Under the pieces are notes generated by a model. It was not told the origin of the DNA. It did not search any database and saw only the letters and a program-made list of their open reading frames with translations. 12,002 nucleotides of DNA, from NCBI GenBank assembly GCA_934725785.1, contig CAKVCS010000021.1, forward strand, positions 1-12,002. Reading direction: 5' to 3'. Below are positions 5,484-12,002 of the stretch, one piece after another (the stretch's first letter is position 1; the number at the start of each line of letters is the position of its first letter). A program made the position numbers and the translations under genes. The DNA comes from an uncultured Bacteroidales bacterium. Lineage in GTDB: Bacteria; Bacteroidota; Bacteroidia; Bacteroidales; Marinilabiliaceae.

Positions 5484-8309
5484 ATGAAAAGATTATTTAC
5501 TGCGTTAGTCTTGTGTTCGCTCTCGTTTAGTGCGCTGGCGCAAGACCGCCTGTCGCGTGAGCAGATTCTGGCGATGAGCACCGACGAGCTCGCCGATCTC
5601 CCCCTCGAGCAGCTCATGCAGGCCGTCGAGACCCTCGGCGTCAGCTCTGTCGACGAGCTCTTCGCCCTCATCATGAACAAGAATGTCTCCTCGGCATCGA
5701 AGGAGGAGGAGCAGACTTTCACTTCGCCGCTCTCCAGCACCGTCATCACGCGCGAGGAGATGAGGTCTTATGGCGTGACCTCCATCGAGGAGGCGTTCAG
5801 GCTTATCCCGGGCATGATTGTTTCCGAGAAGACCAACGGCATCTACGACGTACAGATGAGGGGCCTCTCCAACATCCCCGACAACAATATGCTTCTCTAC
5901 ACCGAGAACGCCAACATCCTCGTCATGGTCGACGGGCGCATCACGCACAACTACGCCACAGGCGCCCCTTTCTTCGAGACCCTCCCGGTCGGAATCGAGG
6001 ACATCGAGCGCATCGAGGTCGTCCGAGGCGCGTCGTCAGCCCTCTACGGGCCTAACGCAGTCAACGGTGTCGTCAACATCATCACCGAGAAGCCCGACGC
6101 CGCCAAGAGCACCGTCCAGGGCAACGTCCAGATTGGGAACCAGACCGCCGTCGCCGACTTCGGCCTCCGCAAGAAGGTCTGCGACGCCATCGCGCTCGGG
6201 CTCACGGCGAACTACCAGTTGCGAATGAGGAAAAACTCATCGCTGCCCTTCATACCGCAAGACGGCTTCTACGTCATCAATGACCAGAGCGTCATCGCGG
6301 ACGGCTACGTCCTGTCGGCAACCGACTTCGACGCGGCGATAGCCTCTGGCAAGGTCTCCGACATTTCCAAGGGGGCAAACCTCTCCGTCTCGCAGATTGA
6401 GAGTATGTACAAGGCCAGCTACGACGAGTCGTCGGACTCATACACTGTCCAGCCATCGATCTCCGAGGAGGTCGACGTGTACAAGCAATGGGCCGAGCCG
6501 GACGTGGCAAGGCGCACGGCGGGCGTCAACGGTTACGTCACGCTGACACCTTCGGAAAATGTCAGGATCGACGCCCAGGGCGGATTCCAATACGCCTTCT
6601 TCGCGACGACTCCGGTCGGCAACGAGGATGTCGCCCTCAGGTACCGCAAGACGCAGACGGGCTACGCCAACGTGTCCGCACGCGTTTTCGGCCTCAACCT
6701 GCAGGCCAACTATGCCGGCGGCCCGTGCGACCTCGCCGTGGGCTCGCAGGGCTTCAAGATGGATGAGTCCCACAACTTCAACGCCCAGGTTGACTATGAC
6801 TTCCAGGTCGGGCCGCTCGGCATCCGCCCGGGTGTTGGCTACCAGTACATAAAGTATAAGGACGCGCGCCCGCGCTACTACGACTATGGCAACGGGCTCG
6901 AGGAGATGTCCGGATATTGGGGCTACTACTCCAAAGGCATGAACTACGCCGAGTTGAAGGATGTCTCGCCGAGCCTCAGGCTCGACTACAAGGTCGGGGC
7001 GCTCCGCGTCATCGCAGCCGTCAGGGCCGACAAGACCAGCATCCCCGACAAGTGGAACACGTCGTGGCAGCTGGCGGCAAGCTACCTCTTCAACGACAAC
7101 AACTTCCTCCGCGTCGGCTACGGGCGATCCTTCCGCTCAGCCGTACTCGCCAACACCAGCTCCAACTTCAACTGGAGCAGGGCCAACGGCTCAGCCCCGC
7201 GCTACATCCAGTTCCTCGGCAATGAGGACGCGTCGCTCATGCACATAGACAACTTCGAGGTCGGCTACAGGTGGAAGCCAACCCCGAGGCTCCTTGTCGA
7301 CGCCGAGGCTTTCTACTCCCGCAGCACGGATTATGGCGAGCTCAAGTCTTACATGAGCAACGTCTACATCTCGGGATCCGACCTCTCGCGCATCATGCAG
7401 GGCGTCATGGCCGGCACCATAGGAATGGAGAGCGCCGGCAGCGAGCTCGCCGGCTCGCTCAACACCAAGAGCTACATCCGCTACGACGAGGTCCCGTTCG
7501 TTGTCCACCAGCTCGGGATCGGGCTCAACGTCGACTGGATAATATCCCCCAAGCTCATAGCTAAGCTAAACGCCAACATCCAGCGCACCACCATCGACGA
7601 CTACTACCAGTACTCCCAGTCCGAGATGATTGCCAAGCAGCTCACACAGAGCCTGCGCGCAGTCAACGACCCCAACCAGGGCATAACGCCCCTCGTGACC
7701 GACATATTCACCGGCGCCATGCGTGCCGAGGCGGCCAACGCCGGCGCTGGCGCCAAATACATAAGCGACTGCATGGGCTTCACGCCGGTGCGGGACCAGC
7801 TCGCCAAGTACGAGCTCATGTCGCGTGACGAGCAGCAGGGCTTCCTGCAAAGCCTTCTCGACGCGTATAACGGCGGCCCCGCCGTAGACGGTGTCGAGAG
7901 GCCGCTCGGTCTCTACTACGCCCTCAAGTACAACGTCCGCTACAACTCCGACTCCAAGGAGTATTACCTCGGCACAAGCGTCGCCGAGCCTTACACCACA
8001 AAAGACAACTACCGCCACAAGGCGGCGCCCGCTGTCTACGGGATGGTCGGGCTCATATACAAGCCCGCTGAGCAATGGAACCTGGCCGCGTTCGCCAACC
8101 TGATAGGCAAGAGGGAGTACACCACGCTCTTCGGCTCGCAGGAGGTCGACCCACGCTGCACCGTCAACCTCAAGGTCGGCTACAAGCCCGCTGAGCGGTG
8201 CGAGGTGTTCGTCAACGCCCACAACCTGTTCAATACCAACAAGCAGGAGTTCATATACACCGACAAGATCGGAGGCATATACACCGTGGGCGTCAACTTC
8301 GGCATTTAG
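5484..8309 (+). CDS. TonB-dependent outer-membrane receptor
   Basis: Outer-membrane 22-strand barrel with a plug, energised by TonB-ExbBD, for uptake of a scarce ligand such as a metal chelate, cofactor or oligomer. Residues 1-19 are a signal peptide with cleavage at ALA|Q20. A mostly helical, acidic segment (21-75) with two DEL-containing units precedes the plug (about 76-205), which shows SSTVITREEMRSYGVTSIEE (84-103), IPGMIV (108-113), the VDGR motif (149-152), and IERIEVVRGASSALYGPNAV (174-193). The rest is barrel, ending in VGVNFGI. No SusC-type carboxypeptidase-like N-terminal domain is present, no SusD gene follows, and no clear TonB box is seen. Two large extracellular insertions stand out, about 251-342 and 702-844. 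At 941 residues it is longer than siderophore or B12 receptors (about 600-750). The ATG is directly after an AT-rich leader and begins a good signal peptide. The ligand is unknown. Confidence 0.92.
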   Translation: MKRLFTALVLCSLSFSALAQDRLSREQILAMSTDELADLPLEQLMQAVETLGVSSVDELFALIMNKNVSSASKEEEQTFTSPLSSTVITREEMRSYGVTSIEEAFRLIPGMIVSEKTNGIYDVQMRGLSNIPDNNMLLYTENANILVMVDGRITHNYATGAPFFETLPVGIEDIERIEVVRGASSALYGPNAVNGVVNIITEKPDAAKSTVQGNVQIGNQTAVADFGLRKKVCDAIALGLTANYQLRMRKNSSLPFIPQDGFYVINDQSVIADGYVLSATDFDAAIASGKVSDISKGANLSVSQIESMYKASYDESSDSYTVQPSISEEVDVYKQWAEPDVARRTAGVNGYVTLTPSENVRIDAQGGFQYAFFATTPVGNEDVALRYRKTQTGYANVSARVFGLNLQANYAGGPCDLAVGSQGFKMDESHNFNAQVDYDFQVGPLGIRPGVGYQYIKYKDARPRYYDYGNGLEEMSGYWGYYSKGMNYAELKDVSPSLRLDYKVGALRVIAAVRADKTSIPDKWNTSWQLAASYLFNDNNFLRVGYGRSFRSAVLANTSSNFNWSRANGSAPRYIQFLGNEDASLMHIDNFEVGYRWKPTPRLLVDAEAFYSRSTDYGELKSYMSNVYISGSDLSRIMQGVMAGTIGMESAGSELAGSLNTKSYIRYDEVPFVVHQLGIGLNVDWIISPKLIAKLNANIQRTTIDDYYQYSQSEMIAKQLTQSLRAVNDPNQGITPLVTDIFTGAMRAEAANAGAGAKYISDCMGFTPVRDQLAKYELMSRDEQQGFLQSLLDAYNGGPAVDGVERPLGLYYALKYNVRYNSDSKEYYLGTSVAEPYTTKDNYRHKAAPAVYGMVGLIYKPAEQWNLAAFANLIGKREYTTLFGSQEVDPRCTVNLKVGYKPAERCEVFVNAHNLFNTNKQEFIYTDKIGGIYTVGVNFGI
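8058..8196 (+). repeat. 16-bp direct repeat inside the receptor gene
   Basis: TACAAGCCCGCTGAGC occurs exactly at 8058-8073 and 8181-8196, 123 bases apart and in the same frame. Both copies encode YKPAE, in the first case followed by QWNLAAF and in the second by RCEVFVN. These fit two tight periplasmic turns between neighbouring barrel strands near the C-terminus, so the repeat most likely reflects the same turn motif and codon preference. Confidence 0.6.
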
Positions 8310-8330
8310 CCATCCGCTCTCCTGCCAAGT

Positions 8331-8380
8331 CAAGAGCCGAGCCGGCCAGCGCCATCGCGCGCAGGCCGGCCCGGCTCTTG
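8331..8380 (+). terminator. Strong hairpin terminator after the TonB receptor gene
   Basis: A 17-bp stem (8331-8347 with 8364-8380) with a single A-C mismatch and a 16-base loop begins 21 bases after the receptor stop codon. The outer part of the stem is CAAGAGCCG / CGGCTCTTG and the inner part is GCCGGCC / GGCCGGC. The T tract after it is poor (TTGTTCG), but a TTTTT run follows at 8399-8403. It implies that the receptor gene and the downstream secretion cassette are separate transcription units. Confidence 0.7.
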
Positions 8381-8472
8381 TTCGTCACGCAGCGGCAATT
8401 TTTCTGCCACCAGTCTCGCCGATTTTTAATCCGTCGGCATCGCTCTCATTTTGAATATAATTGCCTCGCCAA

Positions 8473-8504
8473 TTTCCGTTTTAGTCGATTAATTACTACT
8501 TTTA
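8473..8504 (+). promoter_or_regulatory. Candidate Bacteroidota-type promoter of the T9SS cargo operon
   Basis: TTTC at 8473-8476 and TACTTTTA at 8497-8504, separated by 20 bases, resemble the Bacteroidota -33 TTTG and -7 TAnnTTTG pair, each with its last base changed. The stretch is AT-rich and lies after the terminator of the upstream gene. Transcription would start around 8510, leaving a leader of roughly 70 bases before the ATG at 8583. Confidence 0.4.
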
Positions 8505-8505
8505 G

Positions 8506-8555
8506 ACCCTAAAAAGGGTTTAATGGCCCATGCGTCCGGGAGGGCGCGCCCCTCC
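8506..8555 (+). promoter_or_regulatory. Two small hairpins in the leader of the T9SS cargo operon
   Basis: The first hairpin is ACCCT / AGGGT with an AAAA loop (8506-8519). The second is GGAGGG / CCCTCC with a five-base CGCGC loop (8539-8555), followed by the purine-rich AAAAGAAAA. The second ends 27 bases before the chosen ATG. Both could be an attenuation or mRNA-stability element, but the stems are short and no known riboswitch class is recognised. Confidence 0.35.
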
Positions 8556-8582
8556 AAAAGAAAATCGCCAGAGAACATTTCT

Positions 8583-10190
8583 ATGAACATCCCACACATA
8601 TCGGCTGTGTGCCTGGCATTAGTGTCGTCTATAGCCCCATGGACAGGCTCTATCGCTCAGTCCGCAACGCCAAGCGTAAGGTGCGACGCCGAGTCGGTCA
8701 AAGTCTGCGAGAAGATCAACAACATGAACGTGCGGTTCGTCCTTGGCAATGTCGACGAGGCCACCATCAAGTCCTACTCGAGGCTCATCGTCACGTACAA
8801 CGACGGCCGGGCAACGAGCAATTTCACCAGCGACTGCCAGAACGACATTTCGGACGACTTCATGACACACACTCTCGGCCTCGGCACCCTCACCGTCGAC
8901 CAGGACGCCGGCGTCAAGTCGCGGACTCTGTCCATCATCTCCGCCTACTTCGAGAACAGCGCCAACGACCGCCTCGAGCTCGAGCTGGCCGAGCCCTCGT
9001 CTGTCACGTGGACGGTCTACGGCACACCCGTGCCCGGCGACGACCTGCCCGCGGACGACCACCGTCGCCTCTCCATTCTCAACGACCAGAGCGCGTGCGG
9101 ATTCTCCATGCAGCTCGAGACGGGCAGCGCATGGGCCGACATCTCCACCTACGAGTGGACCATCGCGAACAGCGCCGACTTCACCATCACGGGCTATGGG
9201 CCCGACGCCATGCTGTCGCAAAAACGCTATGCGGGCGGGGTCTACGCCTCAACGGCCAAGTCAACAAAGGTCACTGTCCGCCAGACCGTGGGGGGCACTT
9301 GCTCCGCGGAGTACACCAAGGAGTTCTCGCTCCTCGGCCGACCCGAGGCCGCTATCGACGTCGACGCGTCGGCCTACCCCGACGGCGTCGTCCAGATATG
9401 CTCATCTGCCCAAGACGAGGCCGACAAGGGCTGCGATTTCTCCGGGTGGGTCACCGTCAATGGGGTGACTCCGATGACTGTCCAGCTCACCACAGGTGAC
9501 AAGTTCCTGTTCTCAACCTCCGGACGCCAAAGCTTCAAGAACGCCAGGGCGACAGCGGCGGGGCGAGTCACGGTAGCCGAGGTCGTAGACGCCAACGGAT
9601 GCGTGGCCGACGCCTCAACGCCCGACCTGATTCACGGAGGCCTGACAGTCTACGACCGCAAGCCTGACCTCCGGTTAGCCGCGGACTCCATCTACTGCGA
9701 CGGGACGGGCATCAGCATACCCTGCATAGCCGAGAGCGAACTCCACGATGTCCAGTGGGGGGTAGTGAAGGGCAGCGCCGGGCTGGATGCGGGCGTCAGC
9801 GGCTCCTCAGGCTCGGCCTGGGCATGGTCGCGGATGGTTGGCAGGGTGGGGTATTATGCCGTAGAGACCGCGCCGCGCGTTGGCCTCATGCCGGAATGCC
9901 CCTCGGACACCGCCTTCGTCGCCGTCTACTTCGACATGCCGCTGCGTTACCCCAACGCCATTAGCCCCAATGGAGACGGCAAGAACGATAAGCTCGTCAT
10001 CGAGAGGCTCCCGCCCAAAAACCACCTCCTCGTCTTCGATGGCAGGGGCAAGCTTGTCTATGACAAGGCCGACTACAGGAACAGGTGGGGGGCGGACGAC
10101 CTTGAGGACGGATATTACGTCTACGTCCTCAAAGGAGACGGCATTAAAACCATCAAGGAGACCCTGGCTGTCAAGCGAACAAACAAGTAG
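8583..10190 (+). CDS. Secreted Cys-rich protein with type B T9SS C-terminal sorting domain
   Basis: A 535-residue exported protein, probably displayed on or released from the cell surface by the type IX secretion system. The ATG at 8583 is chosen because it begins a plain signal peptide (MNIPHISAVCLALVSS..., cleavage near SIA|QS, about residue 25-26). An in-frame ATG at 8523 would add 20 polar residues over a leader hairpin. The middle (about 30-450) is beta-rich with eleven cysteines in the mature chain (34, 42, 85, 172, 240, 273, 284, 340, 372, 381, 439), and looks like several Ig/PKD-like modules, for example STYEWTIANSADFTI (188-202). No catalytic motif is recognised. The last 80 residues (456-535) form the gliding-motility-type C-terminal domain: YPNAISPNGDGKNDKLVI (456-473), LLVFDGRGKLVYD (482-494), NRWGADDLEDGYYVYVL (500-516). 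The usual NRWG after the LxIF strand reads DGRG. It is first in an operon with a PorP/SprF-like gene 27 bases downstream. It may be an adhesin, surface-layer part or binding protein. Confidence 0.88.
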   Translation: MNIPHISAVCLALVSSIAPWTGSIAQSATPSVRCDAESVKVCEKINNMNVRFVLGNVDEATIKSYSRLIVTYNDGRATSNFTSDCQNDISDDFMTHTLGLGTLTVDQDAGVKSRTLSIISAYFENSANDRLELELAEPSSVTWTVYGTPVPGDDLPADDHRRLSILNDQSACGFSMQLETGSAWADISTYEWTIANSADFTITGYGPDAMLSQKRYAGGVYASTAKSTKVTVRQTVGGTCSAEYTKEFSLLGRPEAAIDVDASAYPDGVVQICSSAQDEADKGCDFSGWVTVNGVTPMTVQLTTGDKFLFSTSGRQSFKNARATAAGRVTVAEVVDANGCVADASTPDLIHGGLTVYDRKPDLRLAADSIYCDGTGISIPCIAESELHDVQWGVVKGSAGLDAGVSGSSGSAWAWSRMVGRVGYYAVETAPRVGLMPECPSDTAFVAVYFDMPLRYPNAISPNGDGKNDKLVIERLPPKNHLLVFDGRGKLVYDKADYRNRWGADDLEDGYYVYVLKGDGIKTIKETLAVKRTNK

Positions 10191-10217
10191 CCCCGGGTGA
10201 ACACATACTCAAAAAGG

Positions 10218-11138
10218 ATGAGCAACAGACTCCTCACGGCGGCAGCCATTGCCCTCGGACTCATCGCAGGCTCGTGCGCAAACGCGCAAAACGAGCTTGT
10301 CGTGACGCAGTATATGCACAACTACTTTGCTGTCAACCCCTCTTTCGCGGGTTCGCGCGAGGGTCTCAGCCTCTTTGGCAGCTTCCGTAAGCAGTGGGCG
10401 GGGATTGAGAGCACGCCATCGAGCCAGCTCCTCACCGCCCACACCCCGCTGCGCCGCGAGAAGCTGACCATGGGTCTCAGCCTCTACAACCAGACCATCC
10501 GCGAGAGCAGGAACACCGGGGCCCTGCTCACCGTCGGCTATCGCACGCGTGTCGGCAAGTCGTTGTGGCTCGGCCTCGCCCTGCAGCCCGGCGCGGCCTT
10601 TCGCTCGGCAGACTGGACAAAGATGAGGACTATGCAGGCCGACGACCCCGTCTTCGCTGAGAAGCATACTGGCATGGCTCCGCTCCTCGGCCTCGGCGTC
10701 AGCGTCTACGGCGAGCGTTTCTTCGCAGGCGTCAGCACCACGTCCCTCCTTGTCACGGACGACTTCGACCGTGTTGACACAGAGTTCGCTCCCGCCGATG
10801 CCACTTACGTCCTCTGCGGAGGTTACTGGTTCAACATCGGCCAGAGCGTGGCTGTCCAACCCTCAGCCCTCGTCGACTATAGCAAGGATACGGACGCGGC
10901 TGCCAATGTCAGCCTCTCTGCCATATGGCGCGACTTGGTCTGGCTCACCTTGGCATATCGGACCAACAAGGATGCCACCGTCGGGCTGGCCTGTCAGCCG
11001 AACAGCCGTATTAAAGTGGCATACAGCTACTCCATGAGCCTCGGCGACATAAAGAGCTACAATAGCGGCTCGCACGAGGTTTCGCTGCAATACGACTTCG
11101 TCTATCGGGTCAAGACCGTGAGCCATCGTTTCTTTTAA
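10218..11138 (+). CDS. PorP/SprF family type IX secretion outer-membrane protein
   Basis: An outer-membrane beta-barrel of the PorP/SprF family, whose members are linked to secretion or surface attachment of type B T9SS cargo; SprF acts for SprB in gliding bacteria. The chosen ATG gives 306 residues with a clean signal peptide (MSNRLLTAAAIALGLIAGSC, cleavage at ANA|Q24) and follows AAAAAGG. An in-frame GTG at 10197 would only add MNTYSKR. Family marks are VVTQYMHNYFAVNPSFAGS (28-46), FRKQWAGI (56-63), the LTAHTPLR segment (72-79), MGLSLYNQ (85-92), SGSHEVSLQYDF (283-294), and a C-terminal Phe. Amphipathic strands alternate through the middle. Placement directly after the type B cargo gene and before a PD40 gene is a recurring arrangement and suggests it serves this cargo. 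Many Bacteroidota carry several paralogues, so it need not be the core PorP of the secretion machine. Confidence 0.93.
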   Translation: MSNRLLTAAAIALGLIAGSCANAQNELVVTQYMHNYFAVNPSFAGSREGLSLFGSFRKQWAGIESTPSSQLLTAHTPLRREKLTMGLSLYNQTIRESRNTGALLTVGYRTRVGKSLWLGLALQPGAAFRSADWTKMRTMQADDPVFAEKHTGMAPLLGLGVSVYGERFFAGVSTTSLLVTDDFDRVDTEFAPADATYVLCGGYWFNIGQSVAVQPSALVDYSKDTDAAANVSLSAIWRDLVWLTLAYRTNKDATVGLACQPNSRIKVAYSYSMSLGDIKSYNSGSHEVSLQYDFVYRVKTVSHRFF

Positions 11139-11158
11139 CCCACGCGCCAATTTTTCTT

Positions 11159-12002
11159 ATGGAAGTTCATACGCTTTTCAGAAGGGTCTCTTTAGCTGTT
11201 GCCGCGGCTTTCGCCCTGGCACCGGCCGTCAGGGCGCAAGACGTCGTGGTCGAGCCAATCCGCATAGTCGGGGACGCCCAGGCCATCTATCCCGTCTTGA
11301 GGGACTCCGTGCTCTATTTCGCGAGCGACCAGAAGTGGGATATCGGCAAGACGTATTTCAACCAGAGAGACCAGTTCCTCTTCAAGATATACAAGGTCAA
11401 GGTCAAGAACAGGATGCCGTCAGGCTCTCCCAGGCCTTATTTCTCAAAGGCGGGAGCCGGCACCAACATGTTCTGCCTCTCTTTCGACCCCGATGGCGCC
11501 GCATACGTCACCGAGAACGACATGGACCAACGCTCGCTCAGGGGCGCGCCGATGGAGATCAGGCGCTACGACTCCCCATCCGACGAGAATGGCCGAGCCA
11601 TAGACACCCCCGAGGGGGCGAGCTCGGGGCTCGCGTCGATATCGCCAGACGGCAGGCTCATGGTCTTCGCCTCCGATGCGCGCGGCGGAGAGGGAAGGGC
11701 CGACCTGTACTATTGCCAGATGACATTCAGCGGGTGGAGCGAACCCAAGAATCTTGGGCCGCTTGTCAACACCCCAGGCAACGAGACCGCGCCCTACATC
11801 CATCCGTCTGGTAAGGTATTCTTCGCCTCCGACGGGCGAGACGACAGCCAGGGACTCGACATCTATTACACCCTTATGAGCGCCGACGGCTCTTTCGCCG
11901 AGCCTCAGAAGCTCGACGACGAGATAAACGGCTTGAGGGACGACTACGGGCTCTTCTATAGCGACGACGAGACGTGGGGCTACTTCACCTCCAACCGCGA
12001 TG
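11159..12002 (+). CDS. PD40 (WD40-like) beta-propeller exported protein, 3' end outside window
   Basis: The first 281 residues of an exported protein that remains open at the window end. The ATG at 11159 lies 20 bases after the PorP/SprF stop. Residues 1-27 are a signal peptide (RRVSLAVAAAFALAPAVRAQ, no lipobox Cys). At least five PD40-like units are visible: PVLRDSVLYFASDQ (45-58), FDPDGAAYVTEND (109-121), ISPDGRLMVFASD (161-173), IHPSGKVFFASDG (214-226), and YSDDETWGYFTSNRD (267-281). The linker WSEPKNLGPLVNTPGNE (193-209) is the family's typical sequence before a blade, and GLDIYYT (232-238) its usual end. In this family such propellers often continue into an OmpA-like peptidoglycan-binding domain, as in PorE-type or SprF-linked proteins; whether this one does is not visible. 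A role linking the PorP/SprF barrel to the periplasm or cell wall is inferred from the operon. Confidence 0.85.
   Translation, partial: MEVHTLFRRVSLAVAAAFALAPAVRAQDVVVEPIRIVGDAQAIYPVLRDSVLYFASDQKWDIGKTYFNQRDQFLFKIYKVKVKNRMPSGSPRPYFSKAGAGTNMFCLSFDPDGAAYVTENDMDQRSLRGAPMEIRRYDSPSDENGRAIDTPEGASSGLASISPDGRLMVFASDARGGEGRADLYYCQMTFSGWSEPKNLGPLVNTPGNETAPYIHPSGKVFFASDGRDDSQGLDIYYTLMSADGSFAEPQKLDDEINGLRDDYGLFYSDDETWGYFTSNRD

Larger units (their letters stand above)
8310..8582. other. Intergenic region with terminator, promoter and leader of the T9SS cargo operon
   Basis: A 273-base region between the TonB receptor stop and the chosen start of the cargo gene. Its first third carries the terminator hairpin, its middle (about 8400-8505) is AT-rich and likely promoter DNA, and its last part (8506-8582) holds two small hairpins in what would be the mRNA leader. 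No small gene with a convincing start and composition was found in it on either strand. Confidence 0.65.

Noticed and set aside
8523..8582. Upstream ATG at 8523 as the start of the secreted cargo gene
   Set aside because: It adds 20 polar, Arg/Lys-rich residues in front of a good signal peptide and covers a leader hairpin; the ATG at 8583 fits an exported protein better.
7566..9221. Minus-strand open frames at 7566-8333 and 8619-9221
   Set aside because: They mirror the TonB receptor and the T9SS cargo genes; the products lack motifs, signal peptides and sensible composition, and the first also runs across the terminator hairpin.
10197..10217. GTG at 10197 as the PorP/SprF start
   Set aside because: The in-frame ATG at 10218 follows AAAAAGG and starts a normal signal peptide; the GTG only adds seven residues.
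10266..10280. Possible lipoprotein signal (AGSC) in the PorP/SprF-like protein
   Set aside because: Position -3 to the Cys is Ala rather than Leu/Val/Ile, a standard ANA|Q cleavage site follows directly, and the family is a barrel rather than a lipoprotein.
1..12002. tRNA, rRNA, CRISPR arrays, insertion sequences, phage or attachment sites
   Set aside because: No cloverleaf, regularly spaced repeats, transposase motif or terminal inverted repeats were seen; nearly all bases belong to recognised genes.

Overview
This GC-rich window reads as chromosomal DNA of a member of the Bacteroidota, most likely Bacteroidales. The evidence is a PorP/SprF-family outer-membrane protein, a secreted protein ending in a type B (gliding-motility-type) type IX secretion system (T9SS) sorting domain, a PD40-repeat protein beside them, a perfect TAnnTTTG promoter element of the Bacteroidota type, and a RecO without zinc-ligand cysteines. 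I cannot fix the genus from sequence alone.

Layout. Positions 2-844 (+) hold the 3' part of an acyltransferase-3 family membrane protein. It converges on a minus-strand housekeeping operon read priA (5202-2719), pdxB (2709-1606), recO (1587-859), with gaps of only 9 and 18 bases. A 7-bp hairpin lies between the converging ends. A 281-base divergent intergenic region (5203-5483) separates priA from a plus-strand TonB-dependent outer-membrane receptor (5484-8309), which is followed by a strong hairpin terminator. After a 273-base gap containing a plausible promoter and two small leader hairpins, a second plus-strand operon runs to the window edge: a secreted Cys-rich protein with a type B T9SS C-terminal domain (8583-10190), a PorP/SprF-like protein (10218-11138), and the N-terminal part of a PD40 beta-propeller protein (11159 onward, cut by the window end).

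How the genes work together. The priA-pdxB-recO operon joins replication-fork restart, pyridoxal phosphate synthesis and RecFOR recombination. The last three genes form a recognisable cargo / PorP-SprF / PD40 cassette. By analogy with SprB-SprF, the PorP/SprF-like protein is probably the partner that exports or anchors the type B cargo at the cell surface, and the PD40 protein probably links to the periplasmic side or the cell wall. The TonB receptor next door is probably a separate transcription unit; its ligand cannot be read from the sequence.

I did not find a wholly new type of system. The parts most worth a second look are the unrecognised T9SS cargo and its variant sorting domain, the very large extracellular loop of the TonB receptor, and the repeated elements upstream of that receptor. 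No tRNA, rRNA, CRISPR array, insertion sequence or phage gene was seen.
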